Below, in pieces: positions 10,035-21,702 of a DNA stretch of 64,000 nucleotides. Each line of letters starts with the position of its first letter. Position 1 is the first letter of the stretch. The translations under genes were made by a program, and so were the position numbers. The notes beneath the pieces were generated by a model. The model was not told the DNA's origin and did no database searches. It saw only the letters and a list, made by a program, of their open reading frames with translations. The stretch comes from Elephas maximus indicus (taxonomy: Eukaryota > Chordata > Mammalia > Proboscidea > Elephantidae). Location of the stretch: positions 87,786,721 to 87,850,720 of the forward strand of contig NC_064830.1 of assembly GCF_024166365.1 (NCBI RefSeq), in the 5' to 3' direction.

Positions 10035-12545
10035 TATATGTGAGCCTATCCTGGACTCTACTCTTTTCCATTAGCCAGTTTTTTTCCTTGCACCAATGCC
10101 ATACTTTATTACTTTGTAAGTCTTGATATTCTTCTTCAAGGTTGTCTAAATTATCCTCAGCCCTTTGCATTTCTATATAAATTTTAGAAATAACCTGTCA
10201 AACCCCTGCTGGGATTTTTTTTATTTTTTGGAATCTCGGGGTTTCACTGAAACTTTAGTTCAGTTTGGGGAGAACCGAAATCTTTAAAACATTGAAATTT
10301 CTGATTCATGAACATAGTATATCCCTCCACTTATTTATATTTTCTTTAATTTATCTTAGTAGTATCTTGTAGTTTTCTGTGTAAAAGTCTTGCATATCTT
10401 TCACTATATGATGTTTTTTAATGCTAATATAAATTGTATTATTTTTAAAATGTCATGTTTGTTGTTAGTTTATAGAAATACACTAGTGTTTTATATTGAT
10501 CTTGTATTCAGCCTGCTTCTGCTAAGGCTACCCATTCCCACAGCCTTATTGTCAATAGTTTATCTGTTGAGTTTCTTTGATTTTTCTAGATACTCAAGTC
10601 TTACACCGTTCCATCTTTATAGTTTACTAACTTTTCTAAATTTATTTTTCTTGCCTTATTGCATTGACCATGACTTCCAGTACAAGACATTCTTGTCTTT
10701 TTCTTGACCTCTGGGAGAAAGAGTTCAGTATTTGACTACTAAGGATAAAGTCAGCTGTATATATTTTGCACATGCGTGTGTGTGTATGCTCTTTATCAGA
10801 TTAAAGATTTCTTCCATTTATGGTTTTCTGAGAGAGGTTTTTTTAAATATAATAGGAATGGGTGTTGCAATTTATCAAATGAGTTTTCTGAACTTTTTAA
10901 ACAATCATATACATTTTCTTCTTTATTCTGTGAATGTGGTGAACTCGATTTCTGATTTTCAAGTGTCAAACTAACCTTGCATTCTTGAAATAAACCCCAC
11001 GTGGTAATGATGTATTATCTATTTTTGCATATATAACCAGCTTTGATTTGTTAATATTTTGTTTAGGATTTTTGCATCTCCATTCATGAGAGAGATTGAC
11101 CTATACTTTTACTTTCTTTTAATGTCAAGCATTGCTGTCAAAGTTATGTCTTTTAATTCCAGTGCTTAGTCCGTTTACATTAACGTAAGTACTAATGTGT
11201 TTGGGATAAAGTCTACCCTTTTGCTATTGTTTTCTTTTTATCTCATCTGTTCTTTGCTCCTGTTTTCTTCTTCCTTGTCCTCTTTTTAAGACGACTCAGT
11301 TTTAAAAATTATCATTCTACGTTCTTGTCTATTAGTTAGTTATACATTCCTTTATAATTCTGCTAGTGATTATTTTAGAGATTACAACATGCATCCTTGA
11401 CTTTTTAGAATCTATCTTAAATTGGTACTTTTACCTCTTAACCAGACAATACAAGGGTCTTTAACTCTATTCACCCTTTCTTACCTTTGGGGTATTGTGG
11501 GTCACGTATTTTAATTCTACATATAGTTAAATTCCATAAGACAGTCTCATTATTGTTGTAAGCAATTAATTTATATTTATAGTACTCTCTGTTGCTCTTT
11601 ATTCCTTCACACAGTACCTTGCCTCCCATCTAGGATTATTTTTCCTTTGCCCAAAAAACTCACTTTTCCATATCTTCTGAGGCAGGTTTCATAGTGACAA
11701 ATTCTTTCAGTTCCCTCCTCCTCTGCCCCCTTTTTTTTTTCGGTCTGAAAAATATTTTTACTTTGCCTTCGTTTTTTTGAAAAATTAAATTAGGATGTAA
11801 TTCACAAACCACAAAATTCACCCTTTTAGATAAGTGTACAATTCAGTGGTTTTTAATATATGCAACCAACACCACTATCTAGTTCTAGAACATCTTCATC
11901 ACTCCAAAAAGAAACCCATACCCATGAGCAGTCACTCCCCATGGCCCTCAGCCCCAGCCCCTGGCAACCGCTAATCTGTTTTCTGTGTCTGTGGGTTTGC
12001 CTTTTCTAGATAGTTCATCTAAGTGGGATCATACAACATGTGTCCTTTTGTGTCTCATTTATTTCGCTTAGCATAATGCTGTCAATGTTCACCCATGTAG
12101 TACCCTGTATCAATACTTTATTTCTTTATAAGACTTGCTAGTATTCCATTGTATGGATATACCACACCTTGTTTATCCAGTTACCAGTTGACGGATATTT
12201 GGATTGATTCCACTTTTTGACTGGTACGTTGTAAACATTTACATACAAATATTTTTTGTTGTCATATGTTTTCAATTCTATTGGGTGTATGCCTAGTAGT
12301 GGACCTGCTGGGTCATATGGACACTCTATGTTTAACTTTTTGAGGAACCACGAAACTGTTCCACAGCAGAGGCACCCTTTTACATGGCCACCAGCTATGT
12401 GTGAGGGTTCCAATTTCTCCACATCCTTGCCAGTACTTGTTATTTTCCATTGCTTTTAAATGTTATTATTATTATTATTTTTAATTTTCCTATAACCATC
12501 TTACTGGTCCCTCAAGTACTGTCTAACTTGGTTGCAGTCCCATGC

Positions 12546-13021
12546 TGTCTTAGTCGTCTAGTGCTGCTATAACACAAATACCACAAGTGGATGGCTTTAA
12601 CAAAGAGTTTATTCTCTCAGAGTCCAGTAGGCTAGAAGTCCGAATCCAGGGCACTGACTCCAGAGGAAGACTTTTTGTCTCTGTCAGCTGTGGAGGAAGG
12701 TCCTTGTCATCAATCTTCCTCTGGTCTGGGAGCATCTCAGCGTAGGAACCTCAGGTCCAAAGGACATGCTCTGATCCTAGCACTGCTTTCTTGGTAGCAT
12801 GAGGTTCCCAACTCTCTGCTTGCTTCCCTTGCTTTCCCCCAGGGAAATTCTCTTTACGTTGGATCAGGGATATGACCTGGTAAGGGTATTACAATCCCAC
12901 CCTAATCCTCTCTAACATAAAATTACAATCACAAAATGGAGGACAACCGCAGTATATGGGGAATCATGGCCCAGCTAAATTGATACATCCATTTTCGGGG
13001 GACATAATTCAGCCCATGACA
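12546..13021 (-). mobile_element. MaLR-like solo LTR, copy 2, with perfect target duplication
   Basis: A 476-bp element, reverse orientation (TGTCTTAGTCG ... CCCATGACA on plus). A perfect 5-bp duplication CATGC lies at 12541-12545 and 13022-13026. Same family as the copies at 7316 and 34546; shares GAGCATGTCCTTTGGACCTG with copy 1. Confidence 0.88.
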
Positions 13022-13026
13022 CATGC

Positions 13027-14175
13027 TTTCTAGCAGTTTTTTTTTTTTTCCCCCTTGTTTTGGTAGCTGTTCTCAGTGGAAGGATTAGTCTGATACCAGC
13101 TACTCCATCATAACCAAAGTGGAAGTTTCTTCTCCACACACATCTTATTTTATAAAACCAAGACTCACTTACATTTAAAATGTTATGAGCTAGCTTAGAC
13201 ATGCAAAAAGGCATAGGAATAATATAATCAATAATATAACCAATAGTACCTGTCACTCAGCTTAAACAACACTGTGAGGCCCCCTAACACCCCTTCTCAT
13301 CCCTACGACCCCTTTTCTGCATTATTCTAAAGTTGATGTTTATCATCTCCATGAGTTTCTTGATACTTCAATGACATGTATGTGTTCACCTAAACAATAT
13401 ATAGAACTGTCTTCTAGGATTTTTGCCATGTAGGTGGTATTATGTATATGTTCTTCTCTTACTCTTTTTCTCTCTACATTTTGATTGTGAGAGTCATTGG
13501 CCTTGTTGTGTGTAGCTGTAAAGGATTCATTTTCATATTGAGCGATTATGTCATGATTGATTTCTCCATTCTCCTGCTGAGGGACATTTAGGTTGTTTCC
13601 AGTTTTTCACTGTTGATATCAATGCTGCTACAAACATTGATCTGTATGCTTCTTGTGCACAAGTGCAAGAGTTTCTTTAAGAGTGTACCAAAAAGAAAAG
13701 TACCAAAACAAATAAACAAACAAACCAAACCCATTGCCATTGAGTTGATTCCAACTGATAGCAACCCGAAAGGACAGGGTAGAACCGCTCCATAGAGTTT
13801 CCAAGGAGTGCCTGGTGGATTCGAACTGAGGACCTGTTTTGACTGGCAGCCATAGCTCTTAACCACTATGCCACCAGGGTTTCCTTAGGAGTGTACAGAG
13901 GTGTGAAATTGCTGGGTCTTAGGGTAGGCACTTGCTCACGCTTATTAGATTCTGCCAAATTGTTTGCCAGGCCAGTTGTATCAGTTTATATCTCCTGTAG
14001 CTATGAATGAGAGTGACCGTCACCCCTTATCCTCAGCAACATGTGATGTCAGACCTTTTTATCTTTGGCACTCTGATAAAGTTAAAATAGTAAGTCGTTG
14101 TGGTTTTTATTTGCAATGTCCTGTTGACTGGTGAAGTTTAGCCCTTTATGTTCTCCAAAGTACTTACCACTATCT
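13027..14175 (-). mobile_element. L1 LINE remnants, continuation
   Basis: AT-rich antisense L1-like sequence: ACATTTAGGTTGTTTCCAG near 13585, AGTGTACAGAGGTGTGAA near 13890, TTTATTTGCAATGTCCTG near 14107. A SINE interrupts it at 13716-13885. Confidence 0.6.
13716..13885 (-). mobile_element. Afrotherian SINE, short form
   Basis: Reverse copy: CCATTGCCATTGAGTTGATT to AACCACTATGCCACCAGGG. It lies between two halves of an L1 (GTGTACCAAAAAGAAAAGTA / AGGAGTGTACAGAGG). Confidence 0.85.
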
Positions 14176-14202
14176 GATTTCCTATCCCCAAGCCTCTCTA
14201 AA

Positions 14203-14570
14203 ACTCGTTGCCGTCAAGTCGATTCCGACTCATAGTGCCTGGTGGCAATGAGTTTGGTTTCTTTTGGTTGGAAGCCTCTCTACTCTCCCAGGGGCTTCTG
14301 AAATCTGGCCAATTTTTAGTCTGAATTACCACAATCCCAGCTATGAGTCGGAATCAACTCGATGACAACAGGATTTTTTTTTTTGTTTAAGAGCCCTGGT
14401 GGCGCAATGGTTAAGAGCTCAGCTGCTAACCAAAAGATTGGCAGTTTGAATCCACCCGCCGCTCCTTGGAAAACCTATGGGGCAGTTCTCCTCTGTCCTA
14501 TAGGGTTGCTATGAGTCGGAATCGACTTGACTGGCAACGAGTTTTCTTGTTTGTTTGTTTTTGTTTAGAG
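14203..14570 (+). mobile_element. Cluster of Afrotherian SINE pieces
   Basis: A minus-oriented tail fragment (14203-14255), a plus-oriented tail fragment (14341-14380) and a complete plus short-form SINE (14389-14570, GAGCCCTGGTGGCGCAATGG to GACTGGCAACGAG) lie within 370 bp. Confidence 0.8.
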
Positions 14571-14654
14571 CCTGGTGGATAAGCCCCTCTCCAGGGCTGC
14601 ATCCCACCCAGCAACCCAGCACTGTGCCAGAGTGCTTCATGTGGAGTATTTCTT

Positions 14655-14800
14655 TAGTGCTCACAACAAACCTACAGCACAGATTCATGACCACATTTTA
14701 CAAATGAGCAAACCGAGGATCAGAGGAGTCAGGTAACTCGCCCAAGGACACACAGCTGGAACCCGGCAGACTCCACTCCAAGTCAAGAGCTCTTCTCCTC
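14655..14800 (-). repeat. MIR fragment
   Basis: Antisense MIR: ACATTTTACAAATGAGCAAA, CCGAGGATCAGAGGAGTCAG, GGACACACAGCTGGA. Confidence 0.6.
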
Positions 14801-15390
14801 AGCAAGAGCCCCCAGGGACAGAGAGCTGCAGGAGCGCCCATAGCAGGAAAGCCCATAGGGCACCCTATGCTCTTCATTCAGGAAGCACACCTGGTCGTCT
14901 GGTTTGCGTGGAGGTCTCTGCTTGGCACCGGGGAGTAAGTTGTTGCTGCCCGAGTGGGAAGACGCTGAAGAATGGGCTCATGGCAGGGTGGGCAATAGGA
15001 CGGGGAGGAGTCCCGACTTGGTGCTGAAGGAGCCCAAATAGGGCATGATGGAGAAGCAGTCATTGTTCAAGGCTTATATTGCCCAAAAGTGAGGGTCTTA
15101 TTTTAACGTGAAATATGCCTGAGCCAGCCCCTTTTGGTCCTGGTGATGGAGGGGTGAGAGTCTCAGTTTGTTGCTGGTATGCCTTAAACACCAATCTGAT
15201 ACCCTGTGATCCTCCTTTTGTAACAGAGGCAAAGCAGATCTCCCAACTCCCATAAGCCTTAGAAGGCGACAGTATTTTGCTAAAATGCAGTTTTCCTTGT
15301 ATTTAGCTTTTACATTTCATTGTATTTAGTTTTATGGCAAGTTGACTCTTTTGTTTAAGAAACACTTATATAACATCTACTAAGTGACCC

Positions 15391-15546
15391 CTGACGATGC
15401 AGTAGTTAAGAGCTTGGCTGCTAACCAAAAGGTCGGCAGTTCGAACCCACAAGCCACTCTTTGGAAACCCTATGGGGGCAGTTCTACTCTGTCCTATAGG
15501 GTCACTATGAGTCGGAATCAACTCGACGCCAACAAGTTTTGGTTTC
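15391..15546 (+). mobile_element. Afrotherian SINE, short form
   Basis: Copy with GCAGTAGTTAAGAGCTTGGC, GGCAGTTCGAACCC, and tail ATGAGTCGGAATCAACTCG. Confidence 0.9.
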
Positions 15547-15610
15547 TGTACCAGGTGCTATTCTAAGTGATTTAGAAGTATCGACTTAGCTTTCCCGATG
15601 ACACTATGAA

Positions 15611-15760
15611 AGAGCCCTGGTGGCGCGACGGTTAACCGCATGGCTGCTAACTGAAAGGTTGGCAGTTTAAACCCACCAGCAGCTCTGTGGGAAAAGAGGC
15701 CTGTCAATATGATCTTGAAAAGATTAAAAAACAAACAAACAAAAAAACCCGTGTGTGTCT
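15611..15760 (+). mobile_element. Truncated Afrotherian SINE next to the IL21R start exon
   Basis: Head GAGCCCTGGTGGCGCGACGG through GCAGCTCTGTGGGAAAAGAG, then loss of the usual tail and an A-rich run (15722-15748). The splice acceptor of the start-codon exon follows at 15767. Confidence 0.8.
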
Positions 15761-15767
15761 TTTCCAG

Positions 15768-15831
15768 GGTGCGGGAGTCAGCATGCTGCGTGGTTGGGCC
15801 ACCCCATTCCTGTTGCTGATGCTTCAAGGTG
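15768..15831 (+). CDS. IL21R: IL21R start-codon exon (15 nt 5' UTR plus signal peptide)
   Basis: The acceptor TTTTCCAG ends at 15767, and 15 nt of UTR precede ATG at 15783. It encodes [16 protein letters not shown], a hydrophobic leader. The donor GTAAGT is at 15832, phase 1. The upstream polypyrimidine tract is only about 18 nt and sits next to an A-rich SINE-derived stretch. Confidence 0.93.
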
Positions 15832-18800
15832 GTAAGTAGCTGCCTCGGGGGTCTGCAGATGGGGAAGGGGCTGTCTCTCCCCACAGAGCCCAGCAGAAGC
15901 TTGGCTAGAGGCTATGGGGCCAGAGTCTATGGCTTCTCTCTACTTGAGACCGACAAGGTCAAAGAGCCAACTCTCCCTTAGCCAGAACCCATTCAACCAG
16001 AGAGCTCCATTAACCGGAAATAGTGCACTCATGTCCCAGAGTGACCGAGCACACGGCCTTGGGCCTTCAAGCCCTTCTTGGGGGATGAGAGGCTCAAGCC
16101 TTCACTCCCAATGCTCTCTGCCTTGGCTGGCTTCCAACCCTCAGAGTGAGGAAGTCCTGCCTTGGTCTAACCTCAGTTTCTCCTTTTGTAATGATGCCCC
16201 CTGGGGGTTGTTTTGCAACAATCACTAGATCCTCAGCAGGTACCATGTATCTTGAGGGCTAAAACCCAGTGTCGTCGAGTCGATTCCGACTCATAGCGAC
16301 CCTGTAGGACGGAGTAGAACTGCCCCATAGAGTTTCCAAGGAGCGCCCTACGGTAGACACAAAAAGAGCAAGAGTCAGGGAAGTCAGCCCCTGAAAGACG
16401 AGAAGTCACAGCCAGAGGGAAAGATGTTAGAGATCAGAGCTGGGACTTCTGGGTGTGGGGAAGTCCAGGACTCCGACTGAGGGGGGAGTTGCCTAGGGCT
16501 GGGAGATCCAGGAGGGCTTCCCAGAGGAGGTGGCTGTAAGGAGGTGGGAATGAGAGCACAGGCGTGAATGGAGCCTGGACGGGGCAGGGAAGGTGGTCAG
16601 CCACTGCCGCTGACTCATCTGCGTTTCTCTGGTTTTTACCAAAAGACCCAGCATCTCAAATAGCTCCTTCAGGAAACAGCTGTCAGCTCTTTTATTTTCT
16701 CTTTCTGAGTGGTCAGCGCCTGTCCTGGCTCTAAAAGGCCTTTAGGCCACCCACCATGGCTGCACACCCATGAGTGCAAATGAAAAGCCCCTGAAGTCCT
16801 GGGTGGTGCAAGCAGTTTATGTGCTTAATGGCTAACAGAAAAGTTGGAGGTTTGAATCCACCTAGAGGCACTGCAGTACTACTCTGTCCTATAGGGTTGC
16901 TATGGGTTGGAATCGACTCAATGGCAACAGGTTTGGTTATCGGGTAGAGGTGCCACGGAAGAAAATCTTGGCAATTTACTTCTGAAAAATTAGCCCTTGA
17001 ATACCCTATGGAGCGCAGTTCTACCCTGACACACACAGGGTCACCACGAGTCAGAGTCAACTTCACAGCGGCTGGTACTGGTATTGGTACTGCTGTACCC
17101 CCGGCGCTGAGCCCAGTCTTGTTCTCCTGACGGCGCTGGGAGGTCCACGCTGCCCTGGCGCCCATTTTTCAGTTAAGGAAATTGAGCTTCAGAGAAGATA
17201 AGGGGCAGTCCATGGCCACACAGGGGCAGTGGCAGAGCTGGGGTCAGTTCCTGAGCCTGCCTGACTCCTGTAGTTTTAACCACTCAGCTCAGTTGCCCTC
17301 TGTTGAGACTTTCACGTGCAGGCACTGTGACCTTCACCGTGTGACCTCATCTAAACGCCTCAACAGCTCTGAGGTGGAGGGTCCGCATCACCAGCTCACA
17401 AACAGGGCTTTAAGCCATGTGCCCATGGTCGCACTTTGCGTGGCCTCTCACTGCCAGGATGCTTCCTTAACCCCAGGCGTGCAAAGACCCTAGGAGGGTA
17501 TCTGCCTGGTGCTCCCTGATGCCACCTCCATGCCAGCTTGGTCCCCAATATTTTATCCCAAGCCTGGGGACAAACCCTGATCCTTGGTGGCCTTGAGCCC
17601 AGCTGGGAAAGGCAGTTCCTTTTCAAGCTTCCGGAGCCCTCTGAAAGAACAGCCAGGAAATAAGCTTGGAGAAGACACAGCCATGCAGTGGCACCTGCAG
17701 CCCTGGGTTTGAGTCCTGCAAAATCAGGCCTCTTTTGTCCACAAAATGCCTGCACTAGCCCCTCTCAGCCCCACTGACAGGCCCTGTGTGCCACCCCAGG
17801 GAAAGCCCCCTCCTAGAACAGGATTCATTTCCATGACTCAGACTCCTTGGTAGTGACTGCCTGTGGAGCTGTCTTGAGAAGGATGCTGAGGCTACATCTG
17901 GGGAGCGAGCGTCAGGATAGATTAGCAATGTCTGCCACGTGTGTGCATGTGGAGAGCAGCAGCATAGACTAGGTTTGACCATCACTGGGTGAGAGTCTCG
18001 GCAACCCAGACCAAGAGAGACAAGAGGTGTGGCCGAGTCTCCAAGCCCTGGTGTTCTCATCTATCAAATGGGCGCAGGGACTGGACTAAAGGATTGGTCA
18101 GCAGTGTTCTCGGTTCTCAATCCAGGTGCTGGCCTAGAACGAGACCCACGGGTCTTCATTAGTAGAAGAAAAGTAGGAAAAAACAACTTAAAATGCATCC
18201 ATTTTAAAAAGAGAACACAGTTCCTAGTAAATAGCAGGGGTGGTGATGGCGGTGTTGGCATTTGATCTTATCACATGAAACTAGAAATCCCTCGTCAGGC
18301 CTCCCTTTCTCTGGCTTCGTGACCGTCTCGCAAGATATGCGGTTTCGTGCTGCCCTGGGTTTGCCCGGTGTCGTGGGGTGTTCAGGGTGTGCCATGCTGG
18401 GTGGGAGACTGGTCAGGAGAAATGCCAAACTGGTGGCTGGAGACAGGGCTTGGGGCGGGGATGCAGGTGGTGAGCTGGGGACCCGCTTAGTTTATTATAT
18501 TTCATGTTGGGAAGTGTCTCGTCTCTATAATCAGTCTTGAAATTTGGGGGTTCAAACAAGGAATTTCCAGTCGACGGGGACCCCATTGCCCCAGGCTTAT
18601 ATATTAAAGACTTGCAGGACCCCTGGGTCATTCAGGCCCTGGGGCCCCTGTTTCCATCCATTGTCCACTCTCAAGAGGGTGAGGGGAGAGTCTCACCCCC
18701 GTGCCCTGCAGCCCCTGTCAGCCCCCCACCAAGGCCTCTCTTTCCCCGACCCTCCAGCCTGGGGCTGTTCAGATCTTGCCTGCTACACTGACTACCTCCA

Positions 18801-21666
18801 GACGGTCACCTGCGTCCTGGAGACCTGGAGCCTCCACCCCCGCGTGCTCACCCTTACCTGGTAAGTGGATCCATCCTGAGGATGTGGAGAGGAAGCAAAG
18901 AGGGCTGGGTTGGGGTAGGAACACAGGAGACCACAGCTTGAGTTGGACATACTGTGTGTCAGGCAGGTGGCTTAGCAATAAAATAACAGCTGCCTCTTCC
19001 CAAAGCAGTTGGTTTCACTCGGAGAATGGTTCTGTGAGGTAGGAATCACCGTTTCTACCTTAGAGATGACCATGTGGGCTCACGGGACTTCCCCAGAGCT
19101 GCGCTGTCCAACTCCAGAGGCCACACTCTCTCACCCACATAGCCTGAGAATGGTTTTGAGGCCCCAGAAGAACCTACCTGCATATGGCCTGTTTTGAGAA
19201 CTTACTATGTGCCAGGCACCCTGCTATGGGCTTCATATGGATTATCATTTCCAATCTTCACAATAGCCCAGTGAAAGAAGTCTCATTACATCCATTTTAC
19301 AGATGGGGAAAACGAGGCTCAGAGAGGGTAAGCAACTGGCTCAAGGTCACACAGCCAGTGAATGGCGGAATTGGGATTCAAACAAAGGTAGTCTGACAAC
19401 AAAATCCATAGGAATATGCAGCTCAGGAAAAAAACTAGCTGGATTTCATTCCATCATCTATCAGTTCATTCATTCATAAAACATTTATTAAGCTCCTGCC
19501 AGACCCTGTTGTAGGCACTGGGGATTCAGCAGAGTTCAAGGCTGACAAGGTCCCTGACCTCCTGAAGCTGACTTACTATGGGGTGGGGATGAGTTGGGAA
19601 GACAGGCTTAAACACATAAGCAACCAACGGTATACTTCCTAACAATGATGAGGGCTACAAAGAGAAGGCAACAGCACTGGGTAGAGGGTGAGTGATATGG
19701 CCAGGCACTCTCGGACCGCCAGCCAGCCAGGGAGCTGGGGAAAGGGCACCCCAGGCTGCGGTGAGTCTGAGGAATAGTGAGGAGGCCGGTGCTAGCTAGA
19801 GCTAGGGAGAATAACAAAAGAAGAAGGCAGCGAGGTCAGGCAGGGGCCAGATTTTATCCTCTGGGTGGTGAGGGCTTTAGGCAGGGAGTGACAGGCAGTT
19901 TGTGAAGCTCCCACTGGCTGCTGTGCGAGAGGAATAGACAGCAGGGAGGGATGACCGGCGAGGTAGGGACATCAGCCAGGTAGCCGTTGTAGTGGTCCAG
20001 ACCAGAGGTTTGGAGAGCATCTATTCAGCAGAAGTTTCTGTATTCAGCAAATGTATAACAGATAACTGAGACCACACATCTACCAGACACGCGTCAACAT
20101 TGACCTTGGAAGATGTTCAGAGCCTGAATATGTGTGTAAAAGAAACCTGTTGCCATTGAGTCAATTCCGACTCACGGCAACTCTATAGGACAGAGTAGAA
20201 CTACCCCATAGGGTTTCCCAGGAGCAGCTGGTGGATTCGAACTGCTGACCTTTTGGTTAGCAGCCTAGCTCTTAACCACTGTACCACCAGGGCTCCAATA
20301 TGTGTATAGGGAATTAAATATCTGGTGAACTCCATTATTTCTGCTCAGTGGGAGGAAAAAAGCTAGAATATCCCCCTCAGTCCCCCACCAGCTGCCGCAG
20401 AAGTTTCCCCAAAGCAGGGCATAAGGTTCATTTAGCTGATATTTCAGCCTTCGCCCTCAGCTCAGGCACCTATTAGGTATTCTGTAGGTGCTGGAGGGAG
20501 ATAGGGAAGGAAGCCTGAAATACCTCCTGTAGAACAGTGATCCAGTTGATGAAATGACAGCTTCAGGCTCAATCCTATCAAGAGTGACCCCAAATTTCTA
20601 AAGTTGAGAGTTGTTGCCCTAAACGGGGTAATGAGTTCTCGGAGGCATGCAAGCCGAGCCTGGAACCATCCATGCAGAGGGGAGGGTACCTGCCTTGGGA
20701 AGGATTGGTCAGACCAGGTGAGCCCCAGCCCCATCGCAGGTCCTTCTCAGCCCTGAGATTCTGGCTTCTGCCCTGGCTATGTGGGCTGAGCACCACCAGC
20801 CTCCAGCCATGACTGGCTGTTCTGTCCTTGAAGGCAAGACCTGTACAGAGAACTGGAAGATGAAGTCATCTCCTGCAGCCTCCACCTGTCCAGCCACAAC
20901 GCCACGCACGCATGGTACACCTGCCACATGGATGTGTCCTGCTTCATGGCCGACGACCTTTTCACTGTCAACATGACAGACCAGTCTGGCAAACACTCCC
21001 AGGAGTGTGGCACCTTTATCCTGGCTGACAGCAGTGAGTACTCCTTGGTATCTCCACAGCTGGGGAGATTCCAGGTGGGACCGGATCCTGTCTTTCCTGC
21101 TCTCAGTGCCAGCTCTCCTCCCTCCACCAAAACAGATGTGTCTTATACTTTCACCACCTCTTTGAGTTCTGCTCCTTGTTATCCAGGCAACAGAGAGCTG
21201 ACCAGATACACTACTTTTTACTAAGACGTGATGGGTTGATATTACGTTTGGACCTTCGCCCAAAGAAAGGCAGCAGAGGTGTGGAAAGGAGCTGGGCTGG
21301 GATCTAGGACTTGCGGCCTTCAGTTCTAACTCAGCCCCTACCTGCCTATGCAACCTTAGACAAGGCATGCCACACCTCTGGGACTCAATTTCTCTATTTG
21401 TAAAGGCTCTTTTAACCCTGACCCTCTGAGATTCTGAACCCATGATGAGCTAAGTGGAAGACACTGAATCACAAGGAAAAAACCAGAGTTTCCTCCCCCT
21501 TAAAGAAAAAAAAAAAATTTTTTTTTTTCTTTTTTATTAGCTCCAGTGAGGCCTGGAATTTCCCTCCAGGCTAGAGGTAGGGACAGGCAGCTGCTGGTAG
21601 AAGCACTTGTATTCGTGGGTCAAAGCCAGGGGAGGGAAGGGTCCAGAAGGCAGCGTGTGTGTGTGT

Positions 21667-21702
<36 letters not shown>

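Larger units (their letters stand above)
8690..12540 (-). mobile_element. L1 LINE remnants, antisense block
   Basis: AT-rich sequence matching the reverse of L1 ORF2 and 3' end: TTGTTTCCAGTTTGGG, GGAATTGTTGGGTC, TTTATATATTCTTGATACAA. Around 12140-12420 the minus frame reads INKVWYIHTMEY and DPAGPLLGIHPIELK, which are L1 ORF2 C-terminal landmarks. It is broken by stops and insertions (SINEs near 8.8 and 9.8 kb), and probably more than one L1 is present. Confidence 0.8.
2429..15767. other. Probable first intron of IL21R (or upstream intergenic)
   Basis: No coding exon is seen. It is filled with MIR, L2, an LTR, a long minus-oriented L1 block and SINEs, listed separately. If the first exon at 1615-2428 is right, this is intron 1; otherwise it is promoter-proximal flank. 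Confidence 0.5.

Noticed and set aside
8690-14175. Possible gene from L1 ORF2-like peptides
   Set aside because: Frames are short and interrupted by stops and insertions; fossil L1, not an active element.
15391-15460. tRNA gene suggested by A/B-box-like sequence
   Set aside because: The box motifs belong to the SINE head; no cloverleaf with acceptor stem was seen, and the same sequence recurs about twenty times.
20709-21443. 244-residue minus-strand open frame
   Set aside because: It is the antisense of IL21R exon 3 and flanks; the plus strand encodes the conserved receptor domain.
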